Below are positions 26,842-35,449 of a DNA stretch of 64,000 bases, piece by piece; position 1 is the first letter of the stretch; each line of letters opens with the position of its first letter. A program made the position numbers and the translations under genes. The notes below the pieces were generated by a model that made no database searches, had not been told where the DNA came from, and saw nothing but the letters and a program-made list of their open reading frames with translations. This stretch comes from JAGVPT01 sp963827085 (GTDB taxonomy: Bacteria; Bacteroidota; Ignavibacteria; UBA10030; UBA8401): assembly GCA_963827085.1 (NCBI GenBank), contig CAWGZY010000002.1, forward strand, positions 620,001-684,000. Reading direction: 5' to 3'.

Positions 26842-27228
26842 TTAGAATTTGTTTACAAATCTCTTGAAACCGTTTTTTAATAGTGCCGAGTTAAAGTTTA
26901 TCAAGAAACCGAGACGTTTATTTGCCAACTTCAAATACGAAATAATCTGTGCCTCGTGAACCGGCAAGAGCACATCAACGGATTTTATCTCAATTACAAT
27001 TTCTCGTTCCACAAGAATATCAATGCGAAAATCTTTAGACAGTTTAAACCCTTTATATACAAGAGGGATAGAAACCTGACTTTCTGCCATAATTGCTTCG
27101 TTTTCAAATTCCTTGAGCAAACAGAGTTCATATACCGATTCCAAAAGCCCTGGCCCCATTTCTCTGTGAACAGACAAACATGCAGAAAGTATTCTTCTTG
27201 AAAGAAAATCAAGCTCCTCGTTTATCAT
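26842..27228 (-). CDS. GxxExxY protein (PD-(D/E)XK nuclease-like)
   Basis: A 128-residue member of the small GxxExxY family (PDDEXK_3-like), common in intergenic positions of many bacteria and without a known role. The name motif is GLLESVY. The nuclease-like core is FRIDILV (Asp) followed by IEIKSVD (E-x-K), then HEAQIISYLK and GFLINF. All catalytic-type residues are present, unlike the second copy at 38951-39232. It is framed by inverted period-8 repeat arrays and sits between thrC and thrB, apparently within the thr operon, on the same strand. Confidence 0.87.
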   Translation of the reverse strand: MINEELDFLSRRILSACLSVHREMGPGLLESVYELCLLKEFENEAIMAESQVSIPLVYKGFKLSKDFRIDILVEREIVIEIKSVDVLLPVHEAQIISYLKLANKRLGFLINFNSALLKNGFKRFVNKF

Positions 27229-27237
27229 TTACTCCCC

Positions 27238-27263
27238 CCCATTGCGACTTTGCGGCCTTGCGG
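27238..27263. repeat. Period-8 array, right arm of the GxxExxY cassette
   Basis: TTGCG recurs exactly every 8 bp at 27242, 27250 and 27258 (octads CCATTGCG, ACTTTGCG, GCCTTGCG). It ends 5 bp before the thrC stop codon. Confidence 0.82.
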
Positions 27264-27267
27264 TTAT

Positions 27268-28536
27268 TTAAAGAAATTTTTGCACATTACCAATCGTTGC
27301 ATCGATTTCAACCGGCGGATTTGCATGGGGACCTCGTGCGGTAATATGATAGTCGACGATGATTTGCGGGTCCTTCAAAATATTTCCAGTGAGAATTCCG
27401 ACCACGGTTTCCCTGGACTTAATGGTCCCGCTGCTGATTAATTTTTTGAGTCCGGCGACCGTCGCACACGACGCCGGTTCAGCCCCGATACCGGCAGCAT
27501 CGACAACCGCTTTTGCTTCGAGGATTTCTTCGTCCGTCACACTTTCAACGATGCCGCTTGTCCATTGCAGCGACCTGATTGCTTTCGTGTAGTTCGCCGG
27601 ATTCCCGATCTTGATTGCGGTTGCAATAGTCTCGGCTTTCTGCGGTTTCAATTCTTGGAATCCATTTTTGTATGCTTTGTAAAACGGACTCGCTCCCTCC
27701 GCTTGAATAACGGCAAACCGTGGCATCTTTTCGATCAGGCCAAGCTGTAGAGCTTCGTGCAGCGCCTTGCCGAATGCACTCGTGTTGCCGAGATTGCCGC
27801 CGGGAAAAACAAACCAGTCCGGAATTTTCCACTGAAGCTGCTGCAGCGTTTCCCATATAATCGTTTTTTGACCTTCAATCCGAAACGGGTTGATCGAGTT
27901 AAGCGGGTACGCCTGCAATTTTTCCTGTGCCTCAAAAATCAAACGCATACAGTCGTCAAAGTCGCCGTTGACGACGAGTGTTTTTGCCCCGTACGCGAGC
28001 GCTTGAGAAATTTTTCCAACGGCAACATTTCCTTTGGGAATCAGCACTAACCCCGTTATTTCCGCCTCCGATGCATACGCCGCGAGCGAAGCAGAAGTAT
28101 TTCCCGTCGATGCACATACAACCGCTTTTTGATGCAGCCGTTTTGCCTGCGTTGTTGCAACGGTCATGCCCCTGTCCTTGAAAGAGCCGGTGGGATTTTC
28201 TCCTTCGTGCTTGAGGTAAAACCGTTGAAGGCCCAGCCAGGAGGAAATTTTCCTGCTTCTGTATAAACGCGTGTTTCCTTCCTGCTTGGAAACAATTTCT
28301 CTATCGGAAACGGACGGCAGGACGAGTTCGCGAAAATGCCACACGCCGCCGGAAGGCTGACCGTTAATGACCGAACTTTTCCTGTCAAAATATTTTTTTG
28401 AAAGGCGGAATTTTTTCTTCAGAGCGGATAAATCGTGCTCGACATCCAGAAGATTTCCGCATGTGCACGTAAACCGGACATCCGTCAGCGGAAATTCCTT
28501 TCCGCATGAAATACATTTGAGGTGTGAAAACTTCAT
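27268..28536 (-). CDS. thrC: Threonine synthase
   Basis: PLP-dependent enzyme converting O-phosphohomoserine to threonine; 422 residues. A CxxC-type N-terminal segment (CISCGKEF...CTCGNLL) is typical of the plant/archaeal-like class. The PLP lysine lies in NPTGSFKDRGMTVATTQA; STGNTSASLAAYA and VFPGGNLGNTSAFGKAL are the phosphate- and substrate-binding loops. It follows lysC by 26 bp and precedes thrB after the inserted GxxExxY cassette. Confidence 0.93.
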   Translation of the reverse strand: MKFSHLKCISCGKEFPLTDVRFTCTCGNLLDVEHDLSALKKKFRLSKKYFDRKSSVINGQPSGGVWHFRELVLPSVSDREIVSKQEGNTRLYRSRKISSWLGLQRFYLKHEGENPTGSFKDRGMTVATTQAKRLHQKAVVCASTGNTSASLAAYASEAEITGLVLIPKGNVAVGKISQALAYGAKTLVVNGDFDDCMRLIFEAQEKLQAYPLNSINPFRIEGQKTIIWETLQQLQWKIPDWFVFPGGNLGNTSAFGKALHEALQLGLIEKMPRFAVIQAEGASPFYKAYKNGFQELKPQKAETIATAIKIGNPANYTKAIRSLQWTSGIVESVTDEEILEAKAVVDAAGIGAEPASCATVAGLKKLISSGTIKSRETVVGILTGNILKDPQIIVDYHITARGPHANPPVEIDATIGNVQKFL

Positions 28537-28562
28537 AGTCGTGGTATCTCAGTGAATAAATG

Positions 28563-29957
28563 TTACGTCAAATGAAAGGCGTCGTGAATTGCCTGTACTG
28601 CCTTGTGGACATCCGCCTGCTCGACGACGAGTGAAATGTTCAACTCCGACGAGCCTTGAGCAATGGCGACAATGTTAACGTTGGCATCCGCAACGGCCGT
28701 AAAAGTTTTTCCCGCGATCCCGCGCATTCCCTTCATTCCTTCTCCGACGACCGCGACGATGGAAACGTTCTCCTGGAGTTTAATATCGTCGACGATTTTC
28801 TTCGCGATGTCGACCTCGAATTCATTCTGAAGTTCTTTGACCCCTCTCCCGCAATCTTTCTGAGGAATGATAATGCAGACATTATGTTCAGAAGAAGCCT
28901 GCGAAATCATCATGACGTTCACTTTGACGCGGGCGAGCGCAGAGAATATCCGCGCAGAGATCCCCGGAACTCCGACCATGCCATTACCTTCGATAGAGAC
29001 AAGGCTCAAATTATCGATGGAGGTAATGTTTTTCACAAACCGTTCAGCAGATTGCGTCGATTGCGAGATCAACGTTCCCGGATGTGAAGGATTGAACGTG
29101 TTCTTTATCCTGATCGGAATCCTTTTTTCAATGGCCGGCATCATCGTTTTAGGATGGATGACTTTAGCACCGAAGTACGACATCTCTGCCGCTTCGCGGT
29201 ATGATATCTCCGGCAGCACTTTTGCCCCTTTCACGTACCGCGGGTCGGCAGTCATAACACCGTCGACGTCGGTCCATATCCAAATTTCTTCACTGTCGAG
29301 CGCAGCGCCGATGATCGATCCGGTGTAATCCGATCCGCTGCGGCCGAGCGTCGTGGTCAAGCCATCCGCAGTACTCCCTATGAACCCGGTCACGACCGGC
29401 ACGATGTTTTTTTCGATCAACGGCAAAATCTTTTTTCTGATGTTTTCGTTGGTCGTGGAAAAATCAACCGCCGCTTCTCCAAAATGATTGTCGGTACGAA
29501 TTACCGTTCTGGCGTCGACGAATTCCGCCGCCATTTCGTGGTCGCTCAAAATCGCAGCGAGCTGTAAACACGAAAGAATTTCTCCGAATGACGCGATAGC
29601 GTCGAGCGAACGGACGCTCAGTTCCTTCAACAAACTGACGCCGCGGTAAAGGTTCGTCAATTCATCGATGAGCTGCGAATGGCGATGGATCAGCTCTTTG
29701 TGGCGGACTGCATGTTTCAATAATGTGTTCGCAACGTCGAGATGCTTTTCTTTCAACGCGTCGATATTCTTTTTCACCCGGTCGGTGTCGCGCTGCACGG
29801 CAAGCTGGGCTGTGTCGAGCAGCGTGTTGGTTACTCCTGCCATTGCCGATGCAACGACTACCGGCTGCTGGGGTAAATACGAGTGAACAATAGCGGCAAC
29901 TTCCTGAAGCCGTTGAAGATTGCCGACGGAGGTTCCGCCAAATTTCATTGTAATCAT
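28563..29957 (-). CDS. lysC: Aspartate kinase (monofunctional)
   Basis: First step of the aspartate family: aspartate to aspartyl phosphate. The 464 residues hold the kinase domain (MKFGGTSVGN at the start; TTLGRSGSDYTGS and WTDVDGVMTADPR) and two C-terminal ACT domains (about 305-460) for feedback control. No homoserine dehydrogenase is fused. Transcription is predicted to be controlled by the threonine attenuator directly upstream (29975-30096). Operon lysC-thrC-thrB, so threonine rather than lysine is the main end-product here. Confidence 0.94.
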   Translation of the reverse strand: MITMKFGGTSVGNLQRLQEVAAIVHSYLPQQPVVVASAMAGVTNTLLDTAQLAVQRDTDRVKKNIDALKEKHLDVANTLLKHAVRHKELIHRHSQLIDELTNLYRGVSLLKELSVRSLDAIASFGEILSCLQLAAILSDHEMAAEFVDARTVIRTDNHFGEAAVDFSTTNENIRKKILPLIEKNIVPVVTGFIGSTADGLTTTLGRSGSDYTGSIIGAALDSEEIWIWTDVDGVMTADPRYVKGAKVLPEISYREAAEMSYFGAKVIHPKTMMPAIEKRIPIRIKNTFNPSHPGTLISQSTQSAERFVKNITSIDNLSLVSIEGNGMVGVPGISARIFSALARVKVNVMMISQASSEHNVCIIIPQKDCGRGVKELQNEFEVDIAKKIVDDIKLQENVSIVAVVGEGMKGMRGIAGKTFTAVADANVNIVAIAQGSSELNISLVVEQADVHKAVQAIHDAFHLT

Positions 29958-29974
29958 AGTCCGAAATCCCTAAA

Positions 29975-30058
29975 ACAAAAAAGCCTCGAGTGTTCTTCGA
30001 GGCTTCGTGAGGTTGATGGAAAATTTATGCACACGAAAGCGCTCGGACGCATGGCGTC
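29975..30058 (-). promoter_or_regulatory. Threonine attenuator: terminator and competing antiterminator before lysC
   Basis: The terminator stem AAGCCTCGA/TCGAGGCTT (29981-30005, 9 perfect bp) is followed on the minus strand by TTTTTTG and ends 24 bp before lysC. Its 5' arm overlaps a segment CACGAAGC (30002-30009) that can pair instead with GCTTTCGTG (30032-30040) inside the last codons of the leader peptide. A third hairpin GACGC/GCGTC (30046-30058) lies farther upstream. A ribosome stalled on the Thr codons would leave the antiterminator free; one reaching the stop would cover it and favour termination. Confidence 0.87.
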
Positions 30059-30096
30059 GGCAGCGTGGTCGTAGTTATTGTCGTTAGTGCGTTCAT
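30025..30096 (-). CDS. Threonine-rich leader peptide (ThrL-like)
   Basis: A 23-codon frame: MNALTTITTTTLPTP, then eight more residues and TAA. Seven of 23 codons are Thr with one Ile among them, closely echoing the TTITTT core of enterobacterial ThrL. Its ATG overlaps the leuB stop (ATGA), so translation is probably coupled to leuB. It is too short for ordinary gene calling. It senses charged tRNA-Thr for the attenuator just downstream. Confidence 0.87.
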   Translation of the reverse strand: MNALTTITTTTLPTPCVRALSCA

Positions 30097-31166
30097 GGTG
30101 TTAGAATTGCGGAACAAAGCCGTTCCGCCATCTCTTTTGTTCCAATTCGTTTTGAATTCTCCGTCATAATATCGGGAGTTCGGTATCCATTATCAAGAAC
30201 TTTTTCAATTGCAGATTCAACGTCGTCGGCTTCTTTTTGCAGGTTGAACGAATACCGAAGCATCATCGCAACTGAGGCGATGGTGGCGATAGGATTTGCT
30301 TTATCCTGGCCCGCTATATCTGGGGCGCTACCGTGAACAGGCTCGTACAATGCCACCTTTCCGCCCAGACTTGCCGACGCCAGCATGCCGATAGAACCGG
30401 TCAGCATGGCAGCTTCGTCGCTTAGAATATCGCCAAACATGTTTTCCGTTACGATAACGTCGAATTGCCGGGGATTGCGAACGAGCTGCATCGCGCAGTT
30501 GTCGACATACATGTGGGAAAGTTCCACGTCGCGGTAGTTTTCTGCAACTGCGGTAACGGTTTTTCGCCAGAGCTGAGATGTTTCAAGGATGTTTGCCTTA
30601 TCGACCGAACAAACTTTCTTTCGCCTCTTGAGCGCAATTTCGAACGCGCTCTTTGCAATGCGCTGAATTTCAGATTCGGAATAAACGAGTGTGTTCGTTG
30701 CAACCGGTTCGCCGTTTTTTGTCTCGATGCCGCGCGGGATTCCGAAATAGATTCCGCCTGTCAGTTCGCGGACAACGACAATATCGACTCCTTCAACCAC
30801 ATCCCGTTTCAATGCCGATGCGCCGACAAGAGCCGAAAAAATTTTGGCCGGCCGAATATTGGCATACAGTCCAAGACTTTTTCGAAGTCCCAGCAGAGCT
30901 TGCTCCGGTTTCAGATGCGGCGGATTATTGTCCCACTTCGGCCCTCCTACTGCGCCGAGAAGCACAGCGTCGCTCGCGTGGCAGCTCGCCAGCGTTTCTT
31001 CCGGGAGAGGGATGCCAACGGCATCCAACGCCGCTCCGCCGGCAAGCGCCTGCTTGAACGTGAATTGATGTCCATATTTTTTAGAAATCGTTTCTAGAAC
31101 TTTGACCCCGCCAGCAACAACTTCCCGTCCGATTCCGTCTCCAGGTATTACCGTGATAGTGTACAA
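30093..31166 (-). CDS. leuB: 3-isopropylmalate dehydrogenase
   Basis: NAD-dependent oxidative decarboxylation in leucine synthesis; 357 residues as expected. ITVIPGDGIGREV opens the protein and NMFGDILSDEAAMLTGSIGML carries the metal-binding Asp residues. The start is a TTG at 31166 (YTITVIPGDG follows immediately), with only weak GGAAAG upstream. The stop overlaps the ATG of the threonine leader peptide, physically joining leucine and threonine transcription. The citramalate route could also use this enzyme for isoleucine. Confidence 0.94.
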   Translation of the reverse strand: MYTITVIPGDGIGREVVAGGVKVLETISKKYGHQFTFKQALAGGAALDAVGIPLPEETLASCHASDAVLLGAVGGPKWDNNPPHLKPEQALLGLRKSLGLYANIRPAKIFSALVGASALKRDVVEGVDIVVVRELTGGIYFGIPRGIETKNGEPVATNTLVYSESEIQRIAKSAFEIALKRRKKVCSVDKANILETSQLWRKTVTAVAENYRDVELSHMYVDNCAMQLVRNPRQFDVIVTENMFGDILSDEAAMLTGSIGMLASASLGGKVALYEPVHGSAPDIAGQDKANPIATIASVAMMLRYSFNLQKEADDVESAIEKVLDNGYRTPDIMTENSKRIGTKEMAERLCSAILTP

Positions 31167-31211
31167 GGGTTTTTGCTTTCCGTCGTTTGAGATAATTACT
31201 GTTCGTATTTT

Positions 31212-31249
31212 TTAACTTTAAACTTTTCACTTTTTACTTATCACTTATT
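31212..31249. repeat. Period-7 array in the proC-leuB gap
   Basis: Five heptads in register: TTAACTT, TAAACTT, TTCACTT, TTTACTT and ATCACTT. On the minus strand they read AAGTNAA. The last codons and stop of proC are encoded within the array. Confidence 0.82.
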
Positions 31250-32128
31250 AATCATTTCGCTCAATTCTTTCGACCGCTTTGTTGCCGTTGCAACGGCGTT
31301 GATGAGCATCGAACGAAGCCCGTGGGATTCAAGCTCGTGGACGGCATTGATTGCCGTTCCCCCCGGCGTGGTTACCTGGTCGCGTAAAATTGCAGGATGA
31401 AGGTTTGATTCCTTGACAAGTTTTGCGGAACCGAGCACTGTTTGGACGGCAAGTTTCGTCGCAACGTCCCGTGGCAATCCCATTTTTACCCCGCCATCAA
31501 TAAGCGCTTCGATGACCATGTAAATATACGCGGGGCCGCTGCCGCTGAGGCCGGTCACCGCATCGAGCTGCGATTCTTCGACAACCACGACCTCGCCGAC
31601 TGCTTCGAAAATAGAAATCGCGATGCGCTGCTGTTCTTCAGTTACAAAACGCCCAAAGGAAACGGCCGTCGCTCCTTCGTCAACTGTGGAAGCAATGTTC
31701 GGCATTGCGCGGACAATAGGATTGTTCTTCCCCGTTCGCTGAAGTATCGAATCGATCGTCACGCCGGCAGCAATGGAAATCAACATCTGGTCTTCGCGCA
31801 AAACCGACTGTATTTCATCGAGAACTTTGCCGATCGTATACGGCTTCACACACAGCATCACGATGTCGGCAAAGTGTGCGGCATGTACGTTGTCCAGTGT
31901 GTAATTAATTTTCCACTTCGACCCAAGCTTTTCCAGCTTCGCGGAGTGGGTCCCGCTCGCGATAATTTTATCGTGTGGCGCAAGCTTCGCATTTAATATT
32001 CCTCGCAGCAGCGATGTCCCCATATTCCCCGCTCCAATAATCGCGATGGCACGATTGAGGCTTATTTTCTCTCCGCGGGTTGATGCTTCTTCGTTGGCAA
32101 CAAATGTGTGCTCTTTTTTCTGTTCCAC
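31241..32128 (-). CDS. proC: Pyrroline-5-carboxylate reductase
   Basis: Final step of proline synthesis; 295 residues. A GTG start at 32128 is supported by AGGAG 7 nt upstream and sits one base after the leuD stop, so the two are translationally linked. IAIIGAGNMGTSLLRGI is the NAD(P) fold; SGSGPAYIYMVIEALIDGGVKMGLPR and VTTPGGTAINAVHELE are the family signature. The ~25-residue N-terminal extension is Glu/Lys-rich and not part of the usual fold. Confidence 0.93.
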   Translation of the reverse strand: MEQKKEHTFVANEEASTRGEKISLNRAIAIIGAGNMGTSLLRGILNAKLAPHDKIIASGTHSAKLEKLGSKWKINYTLDNVHAAHFADIVMLCVKPYTIGKVLDEIQSVLREDQMLISIAAGVTIDSILQRTGKNNPIVRAMPNIASTVDEGATAVSFGRFVTEEQQRIAISIFEAVGEVVVVEESQLDAVTGLSGSGPAYIYMVIEALIDGGVKMGLPRDVATKLAVQTVLGSAKLVKESNLHPAILRDQVTTPGGTAINAVHELESHGLRSMLINAVATATKRSKELSEMINK

Positions 32129-32129
32129 G

Positions 32130-32696
32130 TTATCGCTCCTTTAACATTCCTGATTGCCGTGCATACGAAAAAATTCCGCCGGCGCGAAGTATTCCTTCAA
32201 TATCTCCCAGAGGGTTCAGTTGATAGACGACCTGCCGGGTAGAATTCGTCAATATTCCTTTGGACGTGTCGAGGACCAATTCGTCGCCGGTTTTGATTTC
32301 CAGGTAGAGATGTTTATTCGTCTCGAACGGCGCGACAAAACCACCGTCGATGGAGTTCCTGTAAAAAATGCGTGCGTACGATTCGGCAATAACTGCCTCA
32401 ATGCCTGCTATTTCAAGCGCGACCGGCGCATGTTCACGCGACGAGCCGCATCCAAAATTCTTTCCGCCAACAATGATCTTGTATTCGGACTGCCATTGTC
32501 CCTCTTTGATGAACGGGATGTTTCCCAAAGGCAAGCCGGAGGCTTCGATAGGCACTCCCGACAAAGCATACTTGCCGTAATTCTTTTTCTCCTCGGGATC
32601 GTCCAGCTTGTAGACCAAATGAACGGCGGGGATGATTTGATCTGTATCGATATCGTTCCCCAGGACAAATGCTTTTCCAGTGATGGTGTTTTTCAT
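32130..32696 (-). CDS. leuD: 3-isopropylmalate dehydratase small subunit
   Basis: Partner of LeuC in isomerising 2- to 3-isopropylmalate, and probably citramalate to methylmalate. The 188 residues include GNDIDTDQIIPA and FGCGSSREHAPVAL, the swivelling-domain signatures. It is separated from leuC by 6.7 kb, with unrelated genes (ppc, amidase, ridA, tag) between them on the same strand. Confidence 0.92.
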   Translation of the reverse strand: MKNTITGKAFVLGNDIDTDQIIPAVHLVYKLDDPEEKKNYGKYALSGVPIEASGLPLGNIPFIKEGQWQSEYKIIVGGKNFGCGSSREHAPVALEIAGIEAVIAESYARIFYRNSIDGGFVAPFETNKHLYLEIKTGDELVLDTSKGILTNSTRQVVYQLNPLGDIEGILRAGGIFSYARQSGMLKER

Positions 32697-32726
32697 ACGA
32701 TATATAATAATAGTTTATAAGAAGTA

Positions 32727-33278
32727 TTATTTTCGAAAACAATTAGATACGTGGTCATTAACCATGCCGACCGCCTGCATGAACGCATAACAAATTGTCG
32801 AACCGACAAAGCTAAAACCGCGTTTTTTTAATTCCTTGCTCATCGCATCCGACTCAGCCGTTTTAGCCGGAACTTCCTTGAGGCTTTTGTGCTTGTTGTG
32901 TTTTGTTTTTCCATCGACAAACATCCACACATAAGCATCGAAGCTGCCAAACTCTTTTTGAATATCCAAAAATGCTTTTGCATTGCCGATGGTCGCAGCG
33001 ATCTTAAGTTTATTTCGAACAATTCCTTCATTGCTAAGAAGGGACTTTACTTTCCTTCGGTCATAACGAGAAATTTTTTTTACATCAAAATTGTCGAATG
33101 CTTTCCTGTAGTTTTCGCGTTTCCTCAAAATTGTTATCCAGCTCAATCCCGCTTGAGCCCCTTCAAGGGTAAGCATTTCGAACAGTTTCCTATCGTCGTG
33201 AACGGGTACTCCCCATTCCTTGTCGTGGTATTCAATGTAAAGAGGGTTTGCCCCGCTCCATGCGCATCGTTCTTTCAT
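32727..33278 (-). CDS. tag: DNA-3-methyladenine glycosylase I
   Basis: Base-excision repair glycosylase removing 3-methyladenine; 183 residues. RCAWSGANPLYIEYHDKEWGVP holds Cys and His of the zinc snap, completed by His/Cys near the C-terminus (DHVSNC). FEMLTLEGAQAGLSW is the base-recognition helix. Its start overlaps the ridA stop by 4 bp (ATGA), so it is co-translated with ridA. Confidence 0.94.
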   Translation of the reverse strand: MKERCAWSGANPLYIEYHDKEWGVPVHDDRKLFEMLTLEGAQAGLSWITILRKRENYRKAFDNFDVKKISRYDRRKVKSLLSNEGIVRNKLKIAATIGNAKAFLDIQKEFGSFDAYVWMFVDGKTKHNKHKSLKEVPAKTAESDAMSKELKKRGFSFVGSTICYAFMQAVGMVNDHVSNCFRK

Positions 33279-33676
33279 TTTCTTTTCTTCTTTTCTACGA
33301 TTGCATCGGCTTCAATCTCTACCAGCATTTCCGGTACGATAAGCCGCCGCACTTCAACCATGCTTGTGGCCGGGCGGATATTTTTAAAGAATTCTCCGTG
33401 CGCTTTGCCGATTTTTTCCCAGTCGCTGATATTGACAACAAACATTCGCGTTCGCACCACGTCGTTTAAACTCGCCCCGGCTTTTTTTAGCGCTGATTCA
33501 ATGTTCTTGATCGTTTGGACTGCTTGAGCATACGAGTCTCCCGGACCGACAATTTTACCGTCTGCATCCGTTGCCGTAGTCCCCGAGACAAAAACCTTGT
33601 TTCCACTCCGAACTGCCCTAGAATATCCAATAATTGGTTCCCATGGCGTTCCGCTCGAAATATTTTTTCTCTTCAT
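33275..33676 (-). CDS. ridA: RidA-family enamine/imine deaminase
   Basis: A 133-residue YjgF/YER057c/UK114-type trimeric protein, likely hydrolysing reactive enamines or imines made by PLP enzymes. SRAVRSGNKVFVSGTTATD and VVRTRMFVVNISDW (with the conserved Arg) are family features; IEADAIVEKK closes the fold. It lies two bases after the amidase stop and overlaps tag. In a cluster making threonine and branched-chain amino acids this is a fitting metabolite-damage enzyme. It may belong to a RidA subgroup rather than canonical RidA. Confidence 0.85.
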   Translation of the reverse strand: MKRKNISSGTPWEPIIGYSRAVRSGNKVFVSGTTATDADGKIVGPGDSYAQAVQTIKNIESALKKAGASLNDVVRTRMFVVNISDWEKIGKAHGEFFKNIRPATSMVEVRRLIVPEMLVEIEADAIVEKKKRK

Positions 33677-33678
33677 GC

Positions 33679-35346
33679 TTATTCTTCCAGCTTTGGATGT
33701 TTGAGATGAAAGTCTGTCGCATCCTGGTACTGCTTCGCGACTGCAAGTAAAGTTGCTTCATCAAACAATTTTCCGAGGAAGGTGATGCTTGTAGGCGTGC
33801 CTTCCTTTGAAAATCCGTTCGGGACGACAACGCATGGGTTTCCTGTAAGATTCGTGAGGAGAGAATTGTCCCCGTCAAACGGCGGCGCGACAATCACGTC
33901 GACCTCATTCATCAGCTTCGCCATTTCCTGAATGGCGAGATACCGTACACGGTTTGCTTGAATATATTCAACGGCAGGAATAAATCGCGCCGTTCTAAAA
34001 ACGTTCGGCCATGCGTACTTCGCCTGCCGCACAAGCAAACTATCTCGACCGCTTCGTGTTAAGTCGTCAAAAGCGGCGCCCGCTTCAGCACTGAGAATAA
34101 TGGAAAGATCGCTGATGGGCAGCGCCGGGAGGGTTACCGGAATAAGTTTCGCTCCTAACTTTCGCAGCACCGCAAACGATGAATCGTTGTTCTCCCGGTT
34201 TGTCTTTACGCTGTCGAAATCGTTTTTCAAATACCCGATTTTTAATCCGCTCAACGAAATTTTCGGATTATAGTTGAACGGAAAATCGTACACTGTCTGG
34301 TCTTTTCCATCGGGGCCGTAGATGGCGTTGAACACCAGCGCACAATCTTCAACCGTCCTGCAAATCGGCCCGATCTTGTCCATAGACCAGGCGAGCGCCA
34401 TTGCTCCGGTTCTACTCACCCGTCCATAGGTCGGTCGCAGCCCTGTCGTCCCGCACACAGAAGAGGGAGAAACAATCGATCCCCATGTCTCCGTCCCGAT
34501 AGCAAAAGCAACAAGTCCGGCAGATGTTGCCGAAGCCGAACCAGCGGAAGATCCGCTCGAACCTTCTTTATAATTCCACGGATTTCGGGTCATTCCGCCG
34601 TACCACACGTCGTCCATAGCAAGTTCCCCCATCGAAAGCTTTGCAAGCAGGACTGCTCCGGCCTCTTCCAATTTCTTCACCACCGTTGCATCACCATCGA
34701 TCATCTGATCCTTGAACGGAGGCGCTCCCCATGTTGTTTTGTACGCTTTCGTCGAAAGCAAATCCTTGACGCCGCATGGAATTCCATGAAGCGGTCCTCG
34801 GTATTTTCCCGCTGCAATCTCAGCATCCGCTTGTTTTGCCTGCTTCATTGCCAGATCCTCGGTGAGCGTGATGACACAGAGAAGTTTTGGACCGTACTTC
34901 TTCAAACGATTCAGGTACATTGTTGTCAATTGAACCGACGTCACTTTCCTGGTCCTGATCAACTCGGCAAGCTGCCCAACGGAATAAAATGCCAGGTCGT
35001 CGAAATTCGCCGGCACGATAACGTTTCCCACAGAGCTAGCAACAAATTCTTTTCGTGCTGATTCAAATTTCATTCCGACAGGAATTGGATTGAACGTAAT
35101 CGCAGGCGGAATGCTGTTGGCCAGCTCGACCTTTCTGATGTTTTCATAACTGGCTAATTGGTCTTTTAATCCGTCGAGCATCGAATCGCGTTTCACATCG
35201 GTGAAACTCAGCCCGAACAGCTTCTCCGCGCTTGCAACGACATCGCGTGTCACGGGCGATGCGATATGTTCTTCAACGATCGCTCCTAGAAGAAAAATAC
35301 AACACGCGAACCCAACCATCAAAAAATATTTAGTGCTTTGGTGCAT
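33679..35346 (-). CDS. Amidase-signature family hydrolase, membrane-anchored or exported
   Basis: A 555-residue amidase. The Ser-cisSer-Lys triad is visible: HGIPCGVKDLL (Lys), GGMTRNPWNYKEGSSGSSAGSAS (both Ser). Residues 10-25 are hydrophobic (MVGFACCIFLLGA), giving a signal or anchor with Cys-Cys. About 100 residues of extra N-terminal sequence precede the amidase domain. It is not GatA: no gatB/gatC is present and it is exported. Substrate unknown. First gene of a tight amidase-ridA-tag set. Confidence 0.82.
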   Translation of the reverse strand: MHQSTKYFLMVGFACCIFLLGAIVEEHIASPVTRDVVASAEKLFGLSFTDVKRDSMLDGLKDQLASYENIRKVELANSIPPAITFNPIPVGMKFESARKEFVASSVGNVIVPANFDDLAFYSVGQLAELIRTRKVTSVQLTTMYLNRLKKYGPKLLCVITLTEDLAMKQAKQADAEIAAGKYRGPLHGIPCGVKDLLSTKAYKTTWGAPPFKDQMIDGDATVVKKLEEAGAVLLAKLSMGELAMDDVWYGGMTRNPWNYKEGSSGSSAGSASATSAGLVAFAIGTETWGSIVSPSSVCGTTGLRPTYGRVSRTGAMALAWSMDKIGPICRTVEDCALVFNAIYGPDGKDQTVYDFPFNYNPKISLSGLKIGYLKNDFDSVKTNRENNDSSFAVLRKLGAKLIPVTLPALPISDLSIILSAEAGAAFDDLTRSGRDSLLVRQAKYAWPNVFRTARFIPAVEYIQANRVRYLAIQEMAKLMNEVDVIVAPPFDGDNSLLTNLTGNPCVVVPNGFSKEGTPTSITFLGKLFDEATLLAVAKQYQDATDFHLKHPKLEE

Positions 35347-35414
35347 ATTCCCATCCTTTGAGAGTTAGAGATGGCGAACCATGAAAAAAAATACAACCGC
35401 ATGAATCTTTTTCC

Positions 35415-35449
35415 AACTCTTAATTCCTAATTCATAATTCTTAATTATC
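35415..35449. repeat. Period-7 array downstream of the PEBP gene
   Basis: Heptads AACTCTT, AATTCCT, AATTCAT, AATTCTT and AATTATC in register. The PEBP stop codon lies at its edge. It occupies the space before the amidase gene. Confidence 0.82.
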
